The notes: generated by a model not told the origin, from the sequence alone. Counted from the stretch's first letter, positions 44,028 to 53,385 are shown. The stretch: DNA of 64,000 nucleotides from Clostridium psychrophilum (GCF_018861705.1 NZ_JAHLEC010000004.1:31553-95552); one strand, 5' to 3'. Program-made: numbers and translations.

Positions 44028-45701
44028 CTATAGCATTAAATGTTCTGCTATAGGTCCGAGTGTAAGTGCTGGCAAGAATGTCAAAGCACCTATTATTATC
44101 ACAACACATATTAAAATTACTACAAATATGCTATTGTCCGTTCTAAATGTAGCCATAGTTTCAGGAACAGCAATTTTCGATGCGAGAGATCCTGCAACAG
44201 TTAGTAGTATTATTATTGATAAATATCTTCCAAGAAGCATTGTAATACCCGTTGTGGTATTAGCAAACACTGTATTACCATTAAATCCTGCAAAAGCTGA
44301 TCCATTATTAGCTGCAGCGCTAGTAAATTGATAAACCGTTTCAGTAAGTCCGTGAAAGCCCGGATTTGTTATTGAGCTAAGTCCCATTTTTGTTGAAAGC
44401 GAAACAGAAGATGGAAATAATATTATAAATGGATGCACAAGTATTGCAAGTGCAATCAACTTAATCTCCTTGCCTTCTATTTTTTTACCCAAAAATTCAG
44501 GCGTTCGTCCAACCATTAAACCAGCGATAAACACTGTGATTATTGCATACATTATCATGTTCATAAACCCAACACCTTTACCGCCAAATACAACATTAAG
44601 CATCATATTCCATAATGGTACAAGTCCTCCTAAGGGCATTAGTGAATCATGCATAGTATTCACAGTTCCGGTGGTAAATGCAGTAGTAATCGTAGTAAAT
44701 AGTGCAGATGCTGCTATACCAAATCTGACTTCTTTGCCTTCCATATTACCCATTGCCTGACTTAACCCAATATGTGCTAAATTTGGATTTCCTGCTCTTT
44801 CTGACATGTATATAACTGGGATCATCATTACAAGTAATACTGACATAGCTATAAAAATTACCCAGGCTTGTTTTTTATTCTTAAGCATTAATCCAAAAGC
44901 AATAACTATTGATCCAGGTAATGCCATCATAGAAAGTAATTCAACTAAATTCGAAAATGGAGTTGGATTTTCAAAAGGGTGTGCAGAATTTGCATTAAAG
45001 AACCCTCCACCATTTGTTCCTATGTGTTTTATAGATTCAAGTGATGCAACTGGTCCTATTGCAATATCTTGATATTGATTTTGTATTGTTGTTATAGTCT
45101 TAGTTGGAGCAAGAGTTTGAGGTACGCCTTGGGAAACTAAAACCACTGTAATAACTATTGACAATGGAAGTAAAACTCTTGTAATTATTCGAGTTATATC
45201 TACGAAAAAGTTTCCTAGTGTCTTTTTCCTTCCAATAATTCCTCTCATAAAGGCACCAGCCGCTGAAAACCCAGTAGCTGCAGATGTAAACATTAAAAAT
45301 GTCATTACTACCATCTGACTTAGGTAAGAGACTCCTGATTCTCCAGCATAACCTTGAAGATTAGTATTTGTTATAAAACTTACAGCTGTATTAAAAGATA
45401 GATCTGGAGTCATTGATTTTATATTATTAGGATTTAAAAAGTGCAAACTTTGTATTCTTAAAATAATATAAGCAAATAAGCACATTACAACATTGGATAT
45501 TATTATTGCTAGAATATATGTTTTCCATGTCATTTCATCTTTCTTTATTCCAGTAAATTTAAAAATTAAATTATCAATTTTGTTAAATAATGGATCAACA
45601 AAAGATTTCTCTCCACTTATAACATTATAAACATATCTCCCTAAAGGGATAACAATGAGAACGAACAGAATTAACGGTATAATGATTTGTATAATTTCCA
45701 T
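44028..45701 (-). CDS. kdpA: Potassium-transporting ATPase subunit A
   Basis: 557 residues with about ten membrane helices. It is the K+ channel-like subunit of the Kdp pump. Filter-type loops are seen as TNTNLQGYAGESG, GTNGGGFFNANSAHPFENP and TSAAANNGSAFAGF. AGGAGG precedes the ATG. It follows kdpF by 67 bases and leads kdpB. Confidence 0.97.
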   Translation of the reverse strand: MEIIQIIIPLILFVLIVIPLGRYVYNVISGEKSFVDPLFNKIDNLIFKFTGIKKDEMTWKTYILAIIISNVVMCLFAYIILRIQSLHFLNPNNIKSMTPDLSFNTAVSFITNTNLQGYAGESGVSYLSQMVVMTFLMFTSAATGFSAAGAFMRGIIGRKKTLGNFFVDITRIITRVLLPLSIVITVVLVSQGVPQTLAPTKTITTIQNQYQDIAIGPVASLESIKHIGTNGGGFFNANSAHPFENPTPFSNLVELLSMMALPGSIVIAFGLMLKNKKQAWVIFIAMSVLLVMMIPVIYMSERAGNPNLAHIGLSQAMGNMEGKEVRFGIAASALFTTITTAFTTGTVNTMHDSLMPLGGLVPLWNMMLNVVFGGKGVGFMNMIMYAIITVFIAGLMVGRTPEFLGKKIEGKEIKLIALAILVHPFIILFPSSVSLSTKMGLSSITNPGFHGLTETVYQFTSAAANNGSAFAGFNGNTVFANTTTGITMLLGRYLSIIILLTVAGSLASKIAVPETMATFRTDNSIFVVILICVVIIIGALTFLPALTLGPIAEHLML

Positions 45702-45768
45702 TTAATAGACCTCCTAGTTAAATTATCTCCTACTCTTAGAAATGGGAAACTCCCCTTGTGAAATGTCA

Positions 45769-45846
45769 TTAAAACTTTTCCGGATTGAAAAGAGCATAAA
45801 ATAAATAACAAAATAGCAATACTATAATTATTATTAGTGCGACCAT
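45769..45846 (-). CDS. kdpF: KdpF small membrane subunit
   Basis: 25 residues: MVALIIIIVLLFCYLFYAL then FNPEKF. The single hydrophobic helix and the Y-x-x-x-A-x-x-NPEKF ending are typical of KdpF, which stabilises the Kdp complex. AGGAGG lies six bases upstream. It sits between the 33-aa peptide and kdpA. Confidence 0.88.
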   Translation of the reverse strand: MVALIIIIVLLFCYLFYALFNPEKF

Positions 45847-45863
45847 ATGAAACCCTCCTAAAA

Positions 45864-45965
45864 TTAATTGTTAATATCTTCAACTTGCTTTTGACACCAC
45901 TTAACAAAACAACTAAAAATTACATATGTAGCTACTATAATTCCTAAATATAATATATCAAACAT
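45864..45965 (-). CDS. 33-residue membrane peptide heading the kdp operon
   Basis: MFDILYLGIIVATYVIFSC followed by FVKWCQKQVEDINN. One membrane helix and a charged cytoplasmic tail. AAAGGAGG precedes the ATG at an ideal distance and the gene ends 17 bases before kdpF, so translation is very likely. Similar very short peptides are found before kdpF in other bacteria; no function is established that I know of. A Kdp accessory subunit is plausible. Confidence 0.75.
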   Translation of the reverse strand: MFDILYLGIIVATYVIFSCFVKWCQKQVEDINN

Positions 45966-46329
45966 ACTTATCCTCCTTTTAGAAAGCTAAATCTTTAATT
46001 TCGACTGTTTACTACAATATTGCATAAAGAGATTATAATCCCTATTAGCTTTTTACTAAAGTCTAGTTAAAGTCTCCTTAAAATATTCTTGCATCTATTT
46101 ATCCTCATTAGGACAAACTATATATAGCACTCGTAGTTCTAAATCGATTATTGACCGTTTTCCTTAGTCTTATGTTTATTATTTAGTTTTAACCTTGTTT
46201 TAATACATTTAATAGATATTTCAATAAAAATAGACATGAGATTTCTCTCATGTCTATCTATTTATAATTTTCTCGTTTAACAGCAATTATATAAAAATAT
46301 TGTGTTTTAACAATTAAACCACTTCTATG
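45966..46329. other. kdp upstream region
   Basis: 364 bases. The kdp operon's control region must lie here, with the nfo terminator at 46230-46257. I see no convincing sigma-A promoter and no clear c-di-AMP riboswitch. Confidence 0.5.
46230..46257 (-). terminator. Terminator of nfo
   Basis: ATAGACATGAGA pairs with TCTCATGTCTAT over four bases; on the minus strand TTTTTATTG follows. Confidence 0.88.
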
Positions 46330-47163
46330 TTATTCTATGTAAACTTCTCTAAGCATTTTAATCTCTTCTGCATGACCAGCTAACTCATTTGGAGTTTCTA
46401 AATAAAATGGTAAATGACGTAATTTGGGATGATTAATAATTTTGCTAATTGCTTCTATCCCAATTGAACCTTTACCAATTATTTCATGTCTATCTTTATG
46501 ACTTTTAAATGGATTTTTACTATCGTTTAAATGAATTGCATAAAGCTTATCAAGACCAATAATTCTATCAAACTCATCTATTACTCCATCTAAATCATTA
46601 ACAATATCATATCCAGCATCATATATATGGCAGGTATCAAGACATACGCCCATTTTTGGGGAAAGTGTTACACCATCAAGAATTTGTTTTAATTCTTCAA
46701 ATGTTCGACCTACTTCCGTTCCTTTACCCGCCATTGTCTCTAAAAGTACCCTAGTTGTTTGTTCCGGTTTTAATATACCGTTAAGCATATTTGTAATATA
46801 TTCTATTCCCTTCTCAACGCCTTGTTTTACATGACTACCAGGATGAAAATTGTAAAAACTATTTGGGAAATATTCCATTCTTAATAAATCATCTTTCATA
46901 ATCATCACCGCAAATTCTCTTGTTTTTTCATCGGCAGAACAAGCATTTAGTGTATATGGTGCATGAGCTAAGATTGTAGCAAAGTTGTTTTCTTTTAATA
47001 TTTCTAACAACGATGCTACATCACTTGGATCAATTTCTTTTGCTTTACTCCCTCTAGGATTCCTAGTAAAAAACTGAAATGTGTTTGCTCCTATACTAAG
47101 CGCATCTTCTCCCATAGATTTATAACCCTTCGCTACTGATAAATGACAACCTATATTTAACAT
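46330..47163 (-). CDS. nfo: Endonuclease IV (AP endonuclease)
   Basis: Cuts DNA at abasic sites in base excision repair. 277 residues. Family signatures with zinc ligands: [46 protein letters not shown] and [12 protein letters not shown]. The ATG at 47163 lies six bases after GGAGG; an in-frame ATG two codons earlier touches that site and is less likely. Single-gene unit with its own terminator. Confidence 0.96.
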   Translation of the reverse strand: MLNIGCHLSVAKGYKSMGEDALSIGANTFQFFTRNPRGSKAKEIDPSDVASLLEILKENNFATILAHAPYTLNACSADEKTREFAVMIMKDDLLRMEYFPNSFYNFHPGSHVKQGVEKGIEYITNMLNGILKPEQTTRVLLETMAGKGTEVGRTFEELKQILDGVTLSPKMGVCLDTCHIYDAGYDIVNDLDGVIDEFDRIIGLDKLYAIHLNDSKNPFKSHKDRHEIIGKGSIGIEAISKIINHPKLRHLPFYLETPNELAGHAEEIKMLREVYIE

Positions 47164-47280
47164 AATCATCCTCCAAAATAAATTGTATTTTTAAGATACT
47201 ATTCTACTTAATTTAGTGTAACCAAACCTACTACATTATATAGAGCATACAAAACTATTGAAGCCTTACCTAAATATAAA

Positions 47281-47315
47281 AGAACTTTAATAAAATTTTA
47301 ATTTATTAAAGCTCT
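47281..47315 (-). terminator. Terminator of the M24 peptidase gene
   Basis: AGAACTTTAATAAA pairs with TTTATTAAAGCTCT with one mismatch; the minus-strand side continues TTTATATTT. Confidence 0.7.
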
Positions 47316-47359
47316 TTTATCTATTAATACTTGTCCTTTTTATGCAAAAACACTTTATG

Positions 47360-48436
47360 CTATTTTACAATAATTAAGTCCTTTGTATAATGATTAAGTA
47401 CTTCGCAACCATCTTGTGTAACTATTACTAAATCTTCAATACGTACTCCCACATCACCTGGAATGTAAATACCAGGTTCAATCGAGAAAATTTGTCCTAT
47501 TTGGACTTTATCAGTATTAGAAGCTGACACATCTCCGAAATCATGAACCTCTATTCCTATTGAATGGCCTAATCTATGGGTAAAATATTTACCATAGCCT
47601 TTTTCTGTTATATAGTCTCTCGCTGCAGCATCTATATCACAAAATCTAACTCCTGCTTTAACTTTCTCAATTCCTCTCTTATTTGCTTCTTTAACAATAT
47701 TATAAACTTCCCTACTGTGATCTGATACTGTTTTGTAAAAAACGGTTCTAGTCATATCTGAACAATATGAATTCATTTTGCACCCGATATCAATAACTAC
47801 ACTATCCCCTTCTTTAACTGTTGATTCATCAATTTCATGATGAGGATCAGCAGCATTCGCACCATAACCTATAATTGGATCAAATGAATGACCTTGTGCA
47901 CCCATATCTTCCCATATATCTCCTAGTAACTTTCCCATTTTCTTTTCAGGATACTTTTTCGGTATAAGTTTTATCATTTTATCTACAGCCTTATCATTTA
48001 ATGCTGAAGCTATTCTCATTAAGTCTTTTTCCACTTCATCCTTACACATTCTTACTCTATCAAGAATTTCAGATCCATTTACAAACTTACTTCCACCATT
48101 TAGCTCCATTAGTTTTATTAAGAAATGAGCTGGCCAATTTTTATCTATGCCCATTGGTTTATCTTTTATAACGTATTTTGCAAGTATTTCTACTGGACTC
48201 TGAGTATCATTAAACCATATTTTTTTCACACCTAAATCTTCTTTTACTGGAAATAACTCATTAATAAATAATTTATTATCACCTTTTAAACTAATGTAAA
48301 GTGCAAGCATCCTCTCACCAGATAAAATCCATTTTCCAGTAAGATAATATATCGCAGCTGGATCAGAAACTATCATTTGAGGTACTGATGAATTTTCCAT
48401 AATTTTTAATACTTTGTTGAGTCTCTCTTCTATCAT
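47360..48436 (-). CDS. Xaa-Pro aminopeptidase-like M24 metallopeptidase
   Basis: 358 residues: an N-terminal creatinase-type domain (about 1-125) and a pita-bread catalytic domain. All five metal ligands are present: Asp in VVIDIGCK and in YCSDMTRT, His in HRLGHSIGIEVHD, Glu in FSIEPGIYI and in VRIEDLV. It probably releases N-terminal residues before proline from peptides in the cytoplasm. AGGAGG precedes the ATG. Proline specificity cannot be proved from motifs alone. Confidence 0.9.
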   Translation of the reverse strand: MIEERLNKVLKIMENSSVPQMIVSDPAAIYYLTGKWILSGERMLALYISLKGDNKLFINELFPVKEDLGVKKIWFNDTQSPVEILAKYVIKDKPMGIDKNWPAHFLIKLMELNGGSKFVNGSEILDRVRMCKDEVEKDLMRIASALNDKAVDKMIKLIPKKYPEKKMGKLLGDIWEDMGAQGHSFDPIIGYGANAADPHHEIDESTVKEGDSVVIDIGCKMNSYCSDMTRTVFYKTVSDHSREVYNIVKEANKRGIEKVKAGVRFCDIDAAARDYITEKGYGKYFTHRLGHSIGIEVHDFGDVSASNTDKVQIGQIFSIEPGIYIPGDVGVRIEDLVIVTQDGCEVLNHYTKDLIIVK

Positions 48437-48572
48437 TAAAAATTCCTCCTATAATAAACAGTATATTATGTTAATAATAACTTAAATCTATCATAAATGC
48501 TTATTAATGTATATGATTTATAAAGTATTTAATAATACTTTATAAAAGCGCAATAATTTTTAGGCAAAATAA

Positions 48573-48591
48573 AAAAGGCCATAAGCCTTTT
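48573..48591 (-). terminator. Terminator of the DUF6465 gene
   Basis: AAAAGGC and GCCTTTT around five bases; a T6 tract follows on the minus strand. Confidence 0.8.
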
Positions 48592-48601
48592 CTATTTTCA
48601 A

Positions 48602-48650
48602 TTAAATCATCTCCTGGGTCGCTGTAACAGCTATGCGGGATATGATTTAA
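48602..48650 (-). repeat. TTTAA-ended repeat, short copy E
   Basis: On the minus strand it begins TTTTAAATCATATCC, includes TGTTACAGC, and ends GACCCAGGAGATGATTTAA. It shares GTTACAGC and the right end with copy D. Its left edge contains the stop codon of the DUF6465 gene. AAATCAT near one end can pair with ATGATTT at the other. Confidence 0.7.
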
Positions 48651-49033
48651 AATAACTTAATATCTATTTTAATATCTCCATTTATCATGCAGTAAGCTGT
48701 ATTTTCTTCAACTTTTAAATATATTTCTATAGTTTTAATATCTGAAAGTTTATGAGTTTTTTCCCATTCTTCTTGAATTCTATCTAGTATTGTTTCTTTA
48801 GATGCCTCTTTTCCGTTATATTGTACACAAAATCCAACCTTTACCCTCTTCGCTATTTTTTTCTTAGCTACTGTTTTTCTTGCAGCAGTAGTTGCTATAT
48901 TAGCTTTTGATTTAACATTTTTAGCAATGCCTTTCACCACATTAATAGTCTTTCCAACATTTTCTTTTGTAGCATCAGAAACTATTGTTATTGCTTCTTC
49001 TTTTGCAAAATCCGAACTATTTTCTTCATTCAT
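48647..49033 (-). CDS. DUF6465 family protein
   Basis: 128 residues from the ATG at 49033, seven bases after GGGGGT; a TTG five codons upstream is part of that site. The first half is Lys/Ala-rich and helical (KSKANIATTAARKTVAKKKIAKR), with a histone-like look that might bind nucleic acid. The second half, VKVGFCVQYNGKEAS then IKTIEIYLKVEENTAYCMING, fits DUF6465, which has no known function. Single gene. The stop lies inside repeat copy E and a terminator follows. Confidence 0.72.
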   Translation of the reverse strand: MNEENSSDFAKEEAITIVSDATKENVGKTINVVKGIAKNVKSKANIATTAARKTVAKKKIAKRVKVGFCVQYNGKEASKETILDRIQEEWEKTHKLSDIKTIEIYLKVEENTAYCMINGDIKIDIKLF

Positions 49034-49299
49034 ATCATTTACCCCCAATTATAAATAATTTTTTCTTTTTTCTTATTCTATATCTATTCTACATTTATTC
49101 CCAAAAACCCTCTTTAGGAGATTAGTATAAGTGCATAGAAGTCAACTTTAGGTTACCTTCTTGCTAATTAGTTGTTAATATAACTATTTTTTTCAATAAA
49201 CCATAGAAAATAATTATACCAAAATATACCAATGTTCTTCTTATTATTATACACAATATTAACATAAATTTCAATATTAAGCATATAATCTAAAAATAA

Positions 49300-49325
49300 A
49301 AAACAAGAACACCAAAATGGCATCC
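49300..49325 (-). terminator. Probable terminator of yvrJ
   Basis: On the minus strand GATGCCA pairs with TGGTGTT (wobble pairs included), followed by CTTGTTTTTTATTTTT. Confidence 0.55.
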
Positions 49326-49487
49326 TTATTTTTCATATTTTCCTATAACAGTGGATATAATTGCAGTTAAATAAGAAATAGATTTGTTGAGATTTTCAAT
49401 TCTCTCTTCGAACCTTACCAGCAAATATATACTCACACCTATAGGGAAGCCAACTGTACTAACCAGTTTAACAAATGCATCATACAA
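49326..49487 (-). CDS. yvrJ: YvrJ family small membrane protein
   Basis: 53 residues from a TTG at 49487, which lies eight bases after GGAGG; an ATG two codons earlier (49493) is in frame but only two bases from the site. VGFPIGVSIYLLVRFEERIENL followed by NKSISYLTAIIST is the YvrJ pattern: one membrane helix, an Arg-Glu-Glu boundary, then an amphipathic helix. Function unknown for the family; its members are often near spore or phage genes. Confidence 0.75.
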   Translation of the reverse strand: MYDAFVKLVSTVGFPIGVSIYLLVRFEERIENLNKSISYLTAIISTVIGKYEK

Positions 49488-49928
49488 AAGCATTACCTCC
49501 CTAACCGTTACAAAGAATATATATGATGTTTAAAATTATTTTGTCGTTATTTTTTATAATTAATCTTACTTTAACAACATTTTGGAAGCTTCAAGTCTGC
49601 CCTCTTCTATAAGTGGCAGTTGTCTAAACTAGGAAAATCACTTTGGTGGCAGTCTAAATCTGCTTCCAAAGTTGTTAATATTGCAGCTCCGCAGGAGATG
49701 ATTTAATATTACATTCACACTTAATAAAATGTGGAATATATTAAAGTACAACTACAACTTAATTAGCCTAACAACTTTCAAAAGGGTATACGCCTACCTA
49801 TATGTGTTGGTATAAAGAGCACCAACTCCAATACTTAAGTAAAATTATATGATTTTCTGTTAAAGTAGCTATATTTATTTTAATAGATTTTCAAACTTTT
49901 ACTTATTAAATTTAAGGAGGTTATTTAT
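49488..49928. other. Intergenic region with repeat copy A
   Basis: About 440 bases. Holds the 137-base repeat copy A, then ~220 AT-rich bases before the Gly/Cys-rich gene. Around 49760-49800 AAAAGGGTATACGCCT resembles the AAAGGGGTAAATCGCCT stretch of copy C, so a decayed fragment of the same family may lie there. Confidence 0.5.
49570..49706 (+). repeat. TTTAA-ended hairpin repeat, long copy A
   Basis: 137 bases, TTTAACAACATTTTGGAAGC to GCAGGAGATGATTTAA. TTAACAAC and TTTGGAAGC pair with GCTTCCAAA and GTTGTTAA near the right end (17 base pairs, one interruption). Inside, CTGCC and GGCAG enclose a CTTCTATAAG loop stem. Nearly identical to copy B. Confidence 0.85.
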
Positions 49929-50156
49929 ATGAGTCATAGACATAACAATAATTGTTGCTGTAAACCTGTTAGTTGCTGTCAACCTGTTAACAACTGTGGG
50001 AATGGATGCGGAAATGGATGTGGAAATAACGGCTTTGGCGGAGGCTTTGGTGGTAGCTGCGGAGGTGGCGGTGGCATCTTAATACTTCTTTTACTATTAG
50101 GCTGCGGTGGTATCGGTGGACGTGGTGGATTCGGCGGATTTGGTGGTGGCTTTTAA
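49929..50156 (+). CDS. Gly/Cys-rich small spore-type protein
   Basis: 75 residues. The N-terminus is His/Asn/Cys-rich (MSHRHNNNCCCKPVSCCQPV), followed by Gly-Asn-Cys repeats, one hydrophobic stretch (GGILILLLLLGCGG, about 49-62) and a Gly/Phe/Arg tail. Small proteins with a Gly-rich frame around a short hydrophobic segment (YjcZ-like) are common in spore formers, and spore-coat use is likely. AAGGAGG lies seven bases before the ATG. The stop codon is formed by the left TTTAA of repeat copy C, so that insertion may have shortened the protein. Confidence 0.75.
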   Translation: MSHRHNNNCCCKPVSCCQPVNNCGNGCGNGCGNNGFGGGFGGSCGGGGGILILLLLLGCGGIGGRGGFGGFGGGF

Positions 50157-50330
50157 CGACATTTCAGAAGGAAAGTCTCCCACTTCTATAAGTTGGAGTT
50201 AGCTACCCTAGTGAAATAGAACTTCAGTGGGGGGATAACAATTAAGAATTGTTATCTACTCCAGAGAACTACAAAGGGGTAAATCGCCTTCTGAAGTCGT
50301 TATACTACAGCTCCGCAGGAGATGATTTAA
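50152..50330 (+). repeat. TTTAA-ended hairpin repeat, long copy C
   Basis: 179 bases, TTTAACGACATTTCAGAAGG to CGCAGGAGATGATTTAA. AACGAC and TTCAGAAGG pair with CCTTCTGAA and GTCGTT. Inside are CTCCCACTT/AAGTTGGAG, an extra stem GATAACAATT/AATTGTTATC not seen in A and B, and CTCC/GGAG at the right end. Differences from A and B in the main stem keep the pairing. Confidence 0.85.
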
Positions 50331-50341
50331 TTGATTTTAAT

Positions 50342-50376
50342 AAGGCACTTCTAATAGATTTTATTAGAAGTGCCTT
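50342..50376. terminator. Bidirectional terminator
   Basis: AAGGCACTTCTAATA pairs perfectly with TATTAGAAGTGCCTT over five bases; T7 follows on the plus strand. Confidence 0.9.
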
Positions 50377-50379
50377 TTT

Positions 50380-51996
50380 TTATTTATACATAAGTTCTAG
50401 TTCTTTTTGAACATCATCATTTTCCATATACTCATCATATGTCATTATTTTATCCATTAATCCCTTAGGTGTAATTTCTATTATTCTATTTGCAACTGTT
50501 GCAATTAGTTGAGAATCCTGAGACGTTAATAACATTGTTCCAGTATAACTTGTCATCCCATTGTTTAATGCAGTAATAGACTCTAAATCTAAGTGATTAG
50601 TAGGCTCATCAAAAATTAAAACATTAGCATTACTAAGCATCATTTTAGAAAGCATACATCTAACTTTTTCTCCACCTGACAAAACGCTAGCTTTTTTAAG
50701 AGCTTCTTCTCCTGAGAAAAGCATTCTACCTAAAAATCCTCTAATAAAACTTTCAGCTTTATCATCAGAATACTGACGTAACCAATCAACTAATGTGCAA
50801 TCTATACCATTAAAATATTCTGAGTTATCTTTTGGTAAATAAGCTTGAGATGTAGTAATTCCCCATTTAACTTCACCGCTATCTGGCTCTATCTCACCCA
50901 TTAATATTTTAAAAAGTGTAGTTTTAGCTATTTCATCTGCTCCGGTAAACGCAATCTTATCTCCCTTACTAACTACGAAAGATACATTATCAAGGATTTT
51001 TTCTCCCTCTATAGTTTTACTTAAATTTTCAACTGTTAGTAAATCATTTCCAGCTTCCCTCTCTGGCTTAAATCCAACAAAAGGATATTTACGAGAAGAA
51101 GGTTTAATATCATCTAAAGTTAATTTATCTAATTGCTTTTTACGAGATGTAGCTTGTTTTGCTTTAGATGCATTAGAACTAAATCTAGCAATAAAGCTTT
51201 GTAGTTCAGCAATTTTCTCTTCTTTTTTCTTGTTTTGATCTTTAGCCATTTGAAGCGCCAATTGACTAGACTCATACCAAAAATCATAATTTCCAACGTA
51301 TAATTGGATTTTACTAAAATCTATATCCGCAACATGAGTACATACTTTATTTAAAAAATGTCTATCATGAGAAACAACTATGACAGTGCTCTCAAAATTG
51401 AGCAAAAAGTTTTCAAGCCAACTTTTAGATTTTACATCTAAATTATTTGTAGGCTCATCTAGTAATAAGATATCAGGTTTTCCAAATAAAGTTTGAGCAA
51501 GAAGTACCTTTACCTTTTCTGATCCTGTTAATTCCTTCATTTTCTTGTTTTGAAGTTTTTCGTTTATGCCAAGTCCCATTAGTAGAGTTGAGGCTTCTGA
51601 TTCTGCTTCCCATCCATTAAGTTCTGCAAACTCGCCTTCTAGTACTGAAGCTCTAATTCCATCTTTATCAGTAAAATCCGATTTTGCATACAATTTATCC
51701 TTTTCTGTCATTATTTCAAAAAGTCTTATATGTCCCATCATCACAGTTTTAAGAACTTCGTATTCATCGAATTCAAAGTGATCCTGCTTTAAAACTGCTA
51801 ATCTTTCTCCAGGAGTAATAAATACTTCTCCGGTATTCGCTTCTATATCTCCTGATAATATTTTAAGAAATGTTGATTTACCAGCGCCATTAGCACCAAT
51901 TAATCCATAACAGTTACCCGGATTAAATTTTATATTAACATTATCAAATAATTTACGTACACCATATCTTAAGCTTATATTGTTTGTACTAATCAT
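50380..51996 (-). CDS. ABC-F family ATPase (YkpA/YbiT type)
   Basis: 538 residues, no membrane helices. Two ATP-binding domains: GANGAGKST (about 34-42), LTGSEKVKVLLAQ and DEPTNNLD in the first; GADEIAKTT, LSGGEKVRCML and DEPTNHLD in the second. A linker helix pair (about 245-310) lies between. ABC-F proteins bind the ribosome E site and act in translation or antibiotic protection; the length and first signature fit the YkpA/YbiT group. The second Walker A lacks the usual Gly before Lys. GGAGGT lies thirteen bases before the ATG, rather far. Monocistronic. Confidence 0.88.
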   Translation of the reverse strand: MISTNNISLRYGVRKLFDNVNIKFNPGNCYGLIGANGAGKSTFLKILSGDIEANTGEVFITPGERLAVLKQDHFEFDEYEVLKTVMMGHIRLFEIMTEKDKLYAKSDFTDKDGIRASVLEGEFAELNGWEAESEASTLLMGLGINEKLQNKKMKELTGSEKVKVLLAQTLFGKPDILLLDEPTNNLDVKSKSWLENFLLNFESTVIVVSHDRHFLNKVCTHVADIDFSKIQLYVGNYDFWYESSQLALQMAKDQNKKKEEKIAELQSFIARFSSNASKAKQATSRKKQLDKLTLDDIKPSSRKYPFVGFKPEREAGNDLLTVENLSKTIEGEKILDNVSFVVSKGDKIAFTGADEIAKTTLFKILMGEIEPDSGEVKWGITTSQAYLPKDNSEYFNGIDCTLVDWLRQYSDDKAESFIRGFLGRMLFSGEEALKKASVLSGGEKVRCMLSKMMLSNANVLIFDEPTNHLDLESITALNNGMTSYTGTMLLTSQDSQLIATVANRIIEITPKGLMDKIMTYDEYMENDDVQKELELMYK

Positions 51997-52155
51997 ATAT
52001 TTATATATACCTCCATATTAACTGGAACTCCCACACATAATATCTGTAGGTTTTCCACAAAAAATTTTAATTTAATTATAGCCTAAACTACTAAGTTATT
52101 ATAACACACGCAAGGAAACTAGGCTATTGTAATTTATTTCTTGCATATGTCCGAT

Positions 52156-53370
52156 CTATTTTTTATTATAATTTGATGACTTACTATCAGTTCTAGACTT
52201 ATGTCCTGTTACCCTATCTTTAGGTATAATTTTGGGATCAGTAATTTTACCCATGTGGATATCTTTTCGTGTTATTTGGATGTTAAAATCTTTTTCATAG
52301 TTTTTAATAAGATCGATTTCTCTTTCTTCCACTATGGATAGTGCAAGCCCACGCTCTCCCATTCTTCCTGTTCTTCCTACTCTATGTAAATAATCTTTAG
52401 AATTTTCTGGTACATCAAGATTAAATATGTGAGATACTCCCACTATGTCTAGTCCCCTTGCTGCTAAATCAGAAGCCACTAAAAGTTGAATTTTGCCTGT
52501 ATTAAAATCCTCAAGAGCTTTTTTTCTGTCCATCTTTTCAGATGTTCCATGAATACCCTCTACATTTAATTTATGATACCTAAGCTTTGATGTTGTAATC
52601 TCAACCTCATCACTTTTGTTAATAAATATAATTGCCTTTTCAGGTTTAGTTGAACTTATAAGTTTCCTTAAAAGCTCAATTTTATCTCTCTTTTCAACTA
52701 CAAAATAAATATGCTCTATGTTTGGATTTACTACACTTTTGTCACCCACCTTAATTACTTCTGGATCTTTCATTAAGGTTTTAGCAATTTCAACTACTTT
52801 AAGTGAAATTGTAGCTGAAAATAGCATAATCTGTCTATCACGAAGTGTAGTTTTTATTATTGCTTTTACCGCATCTATGTTATTCTCATCTATCATTCTA
52901 TCGCCTTCATCTATTACTATAGTCTTAACGAAATGCGATTTTAGTTTTTTCATTGTTATAAGTTCTACAATTCTTCCAGCTGATCCTACTATTATATGAG
53001 GTTTTTCCTTAAGATACTCTAATTGTCTTTTAATATTAACACTACCTATTATACTAGTTGATCTAACTAAGCTATTTGAGTTAACTGATAACAATTCTAC
53101 CTGCTTATGTATTTGCATTGCAAGTTCATGAGTAGGTGCAAGTATAATTGCTTGAATATTCTTTGATGTTACATCTATTTTCTGAAATATAGGTAATAGG
53201 TAAGCTAAAGTTTTACCTGTACCTGTCTCTGACTCTCCAATAACATCCTCACCTGCAAGTCCCATTGGTATAGCCTTTACTTGTATTTCTGTAGGACTTT
53301 CAATCCCTTGTTTAGCAAGCCCTTGTATAAGGTTTTCTTGTAATCCTAGTTCATTAAATAATTTATCCAT
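52156..53370 (-). CDS. DEAD-box RNA helicase with DEGD motif
   Basis: 404 residues. Q motif (GIESPTEIQVKAIP, 22-35), motif I SETGTGKT (47-54), motif Ia PTHELAMQ, motif II DEGD (154-157) in place of DEAD, motif III SAT (185-187), and ARGLDI plus HRVGRTGRMG in domain 2. It unwinds short RNA duplexes with ATP. The tail is short and basic. AAAGGAGA precedes the ATG, 15 bases after recQ, so the two are co-transcribed. The His in motif Ia and the Gly in motif II set it apart from the main CshA type. Confidence 0.9.
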   Translation of the reverse strand: MDKLFNELGLQENLIQGLAKQGIESPTEIQVKAIPMGLAGEDVIGESETGTGKTLAYLLPIFQKIDVTSKNIQAIILAPTHELAMQIHKQVELLSVNSNSLVRSTSIIGSVNIKRQLEYLKEKPHIIVGSAGRIVELITMKKLKSHFVKTIVIDEGDRMIDENNIDAVKAIIKTTLRDRQIMLFSATISLKVVEIAKTLMKDPEVIKVGDKSVVNPNIEHIYFVVEKRDKIELLRKLISSTKPEKAIIFINKSDEVEITTSKLRYHKLNVEGIHGTSEKMDRKKALEDFNTGKIQLLVASDLAARGLDIVGVSHIFNLDVPENSKDYLHRVGRTGRMGERGLALSIVEEREIDLIKNYEKDFNIQITRKDIHMGKITDPKIIPKDRVTGHKSRTDSKSSNYNKK

Positions 53371-53385
53371 TTGTTCTCCTTTATT

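Noticed and set aside
45671..45907. 78-codon minus-strand frame overlapping kdpF
   Set aside because: It is in another frame than kdpF, and only kdpF has a ribosome site and family signature.
45966..46329. c-di-AMP riboswitch before the kdp operon
   Set aside because: The region was read for the conserved blocks of the ydaO class and none could be identified with confidence.
50152..50330. Copy C as a group I intron (CCAGAGAACTACA looks like part of the P7 core)
   Set aside because: It is too short for a complete group I core and no matching second P7 strand was found. An intron-derived remnant remains possible but is not supported.
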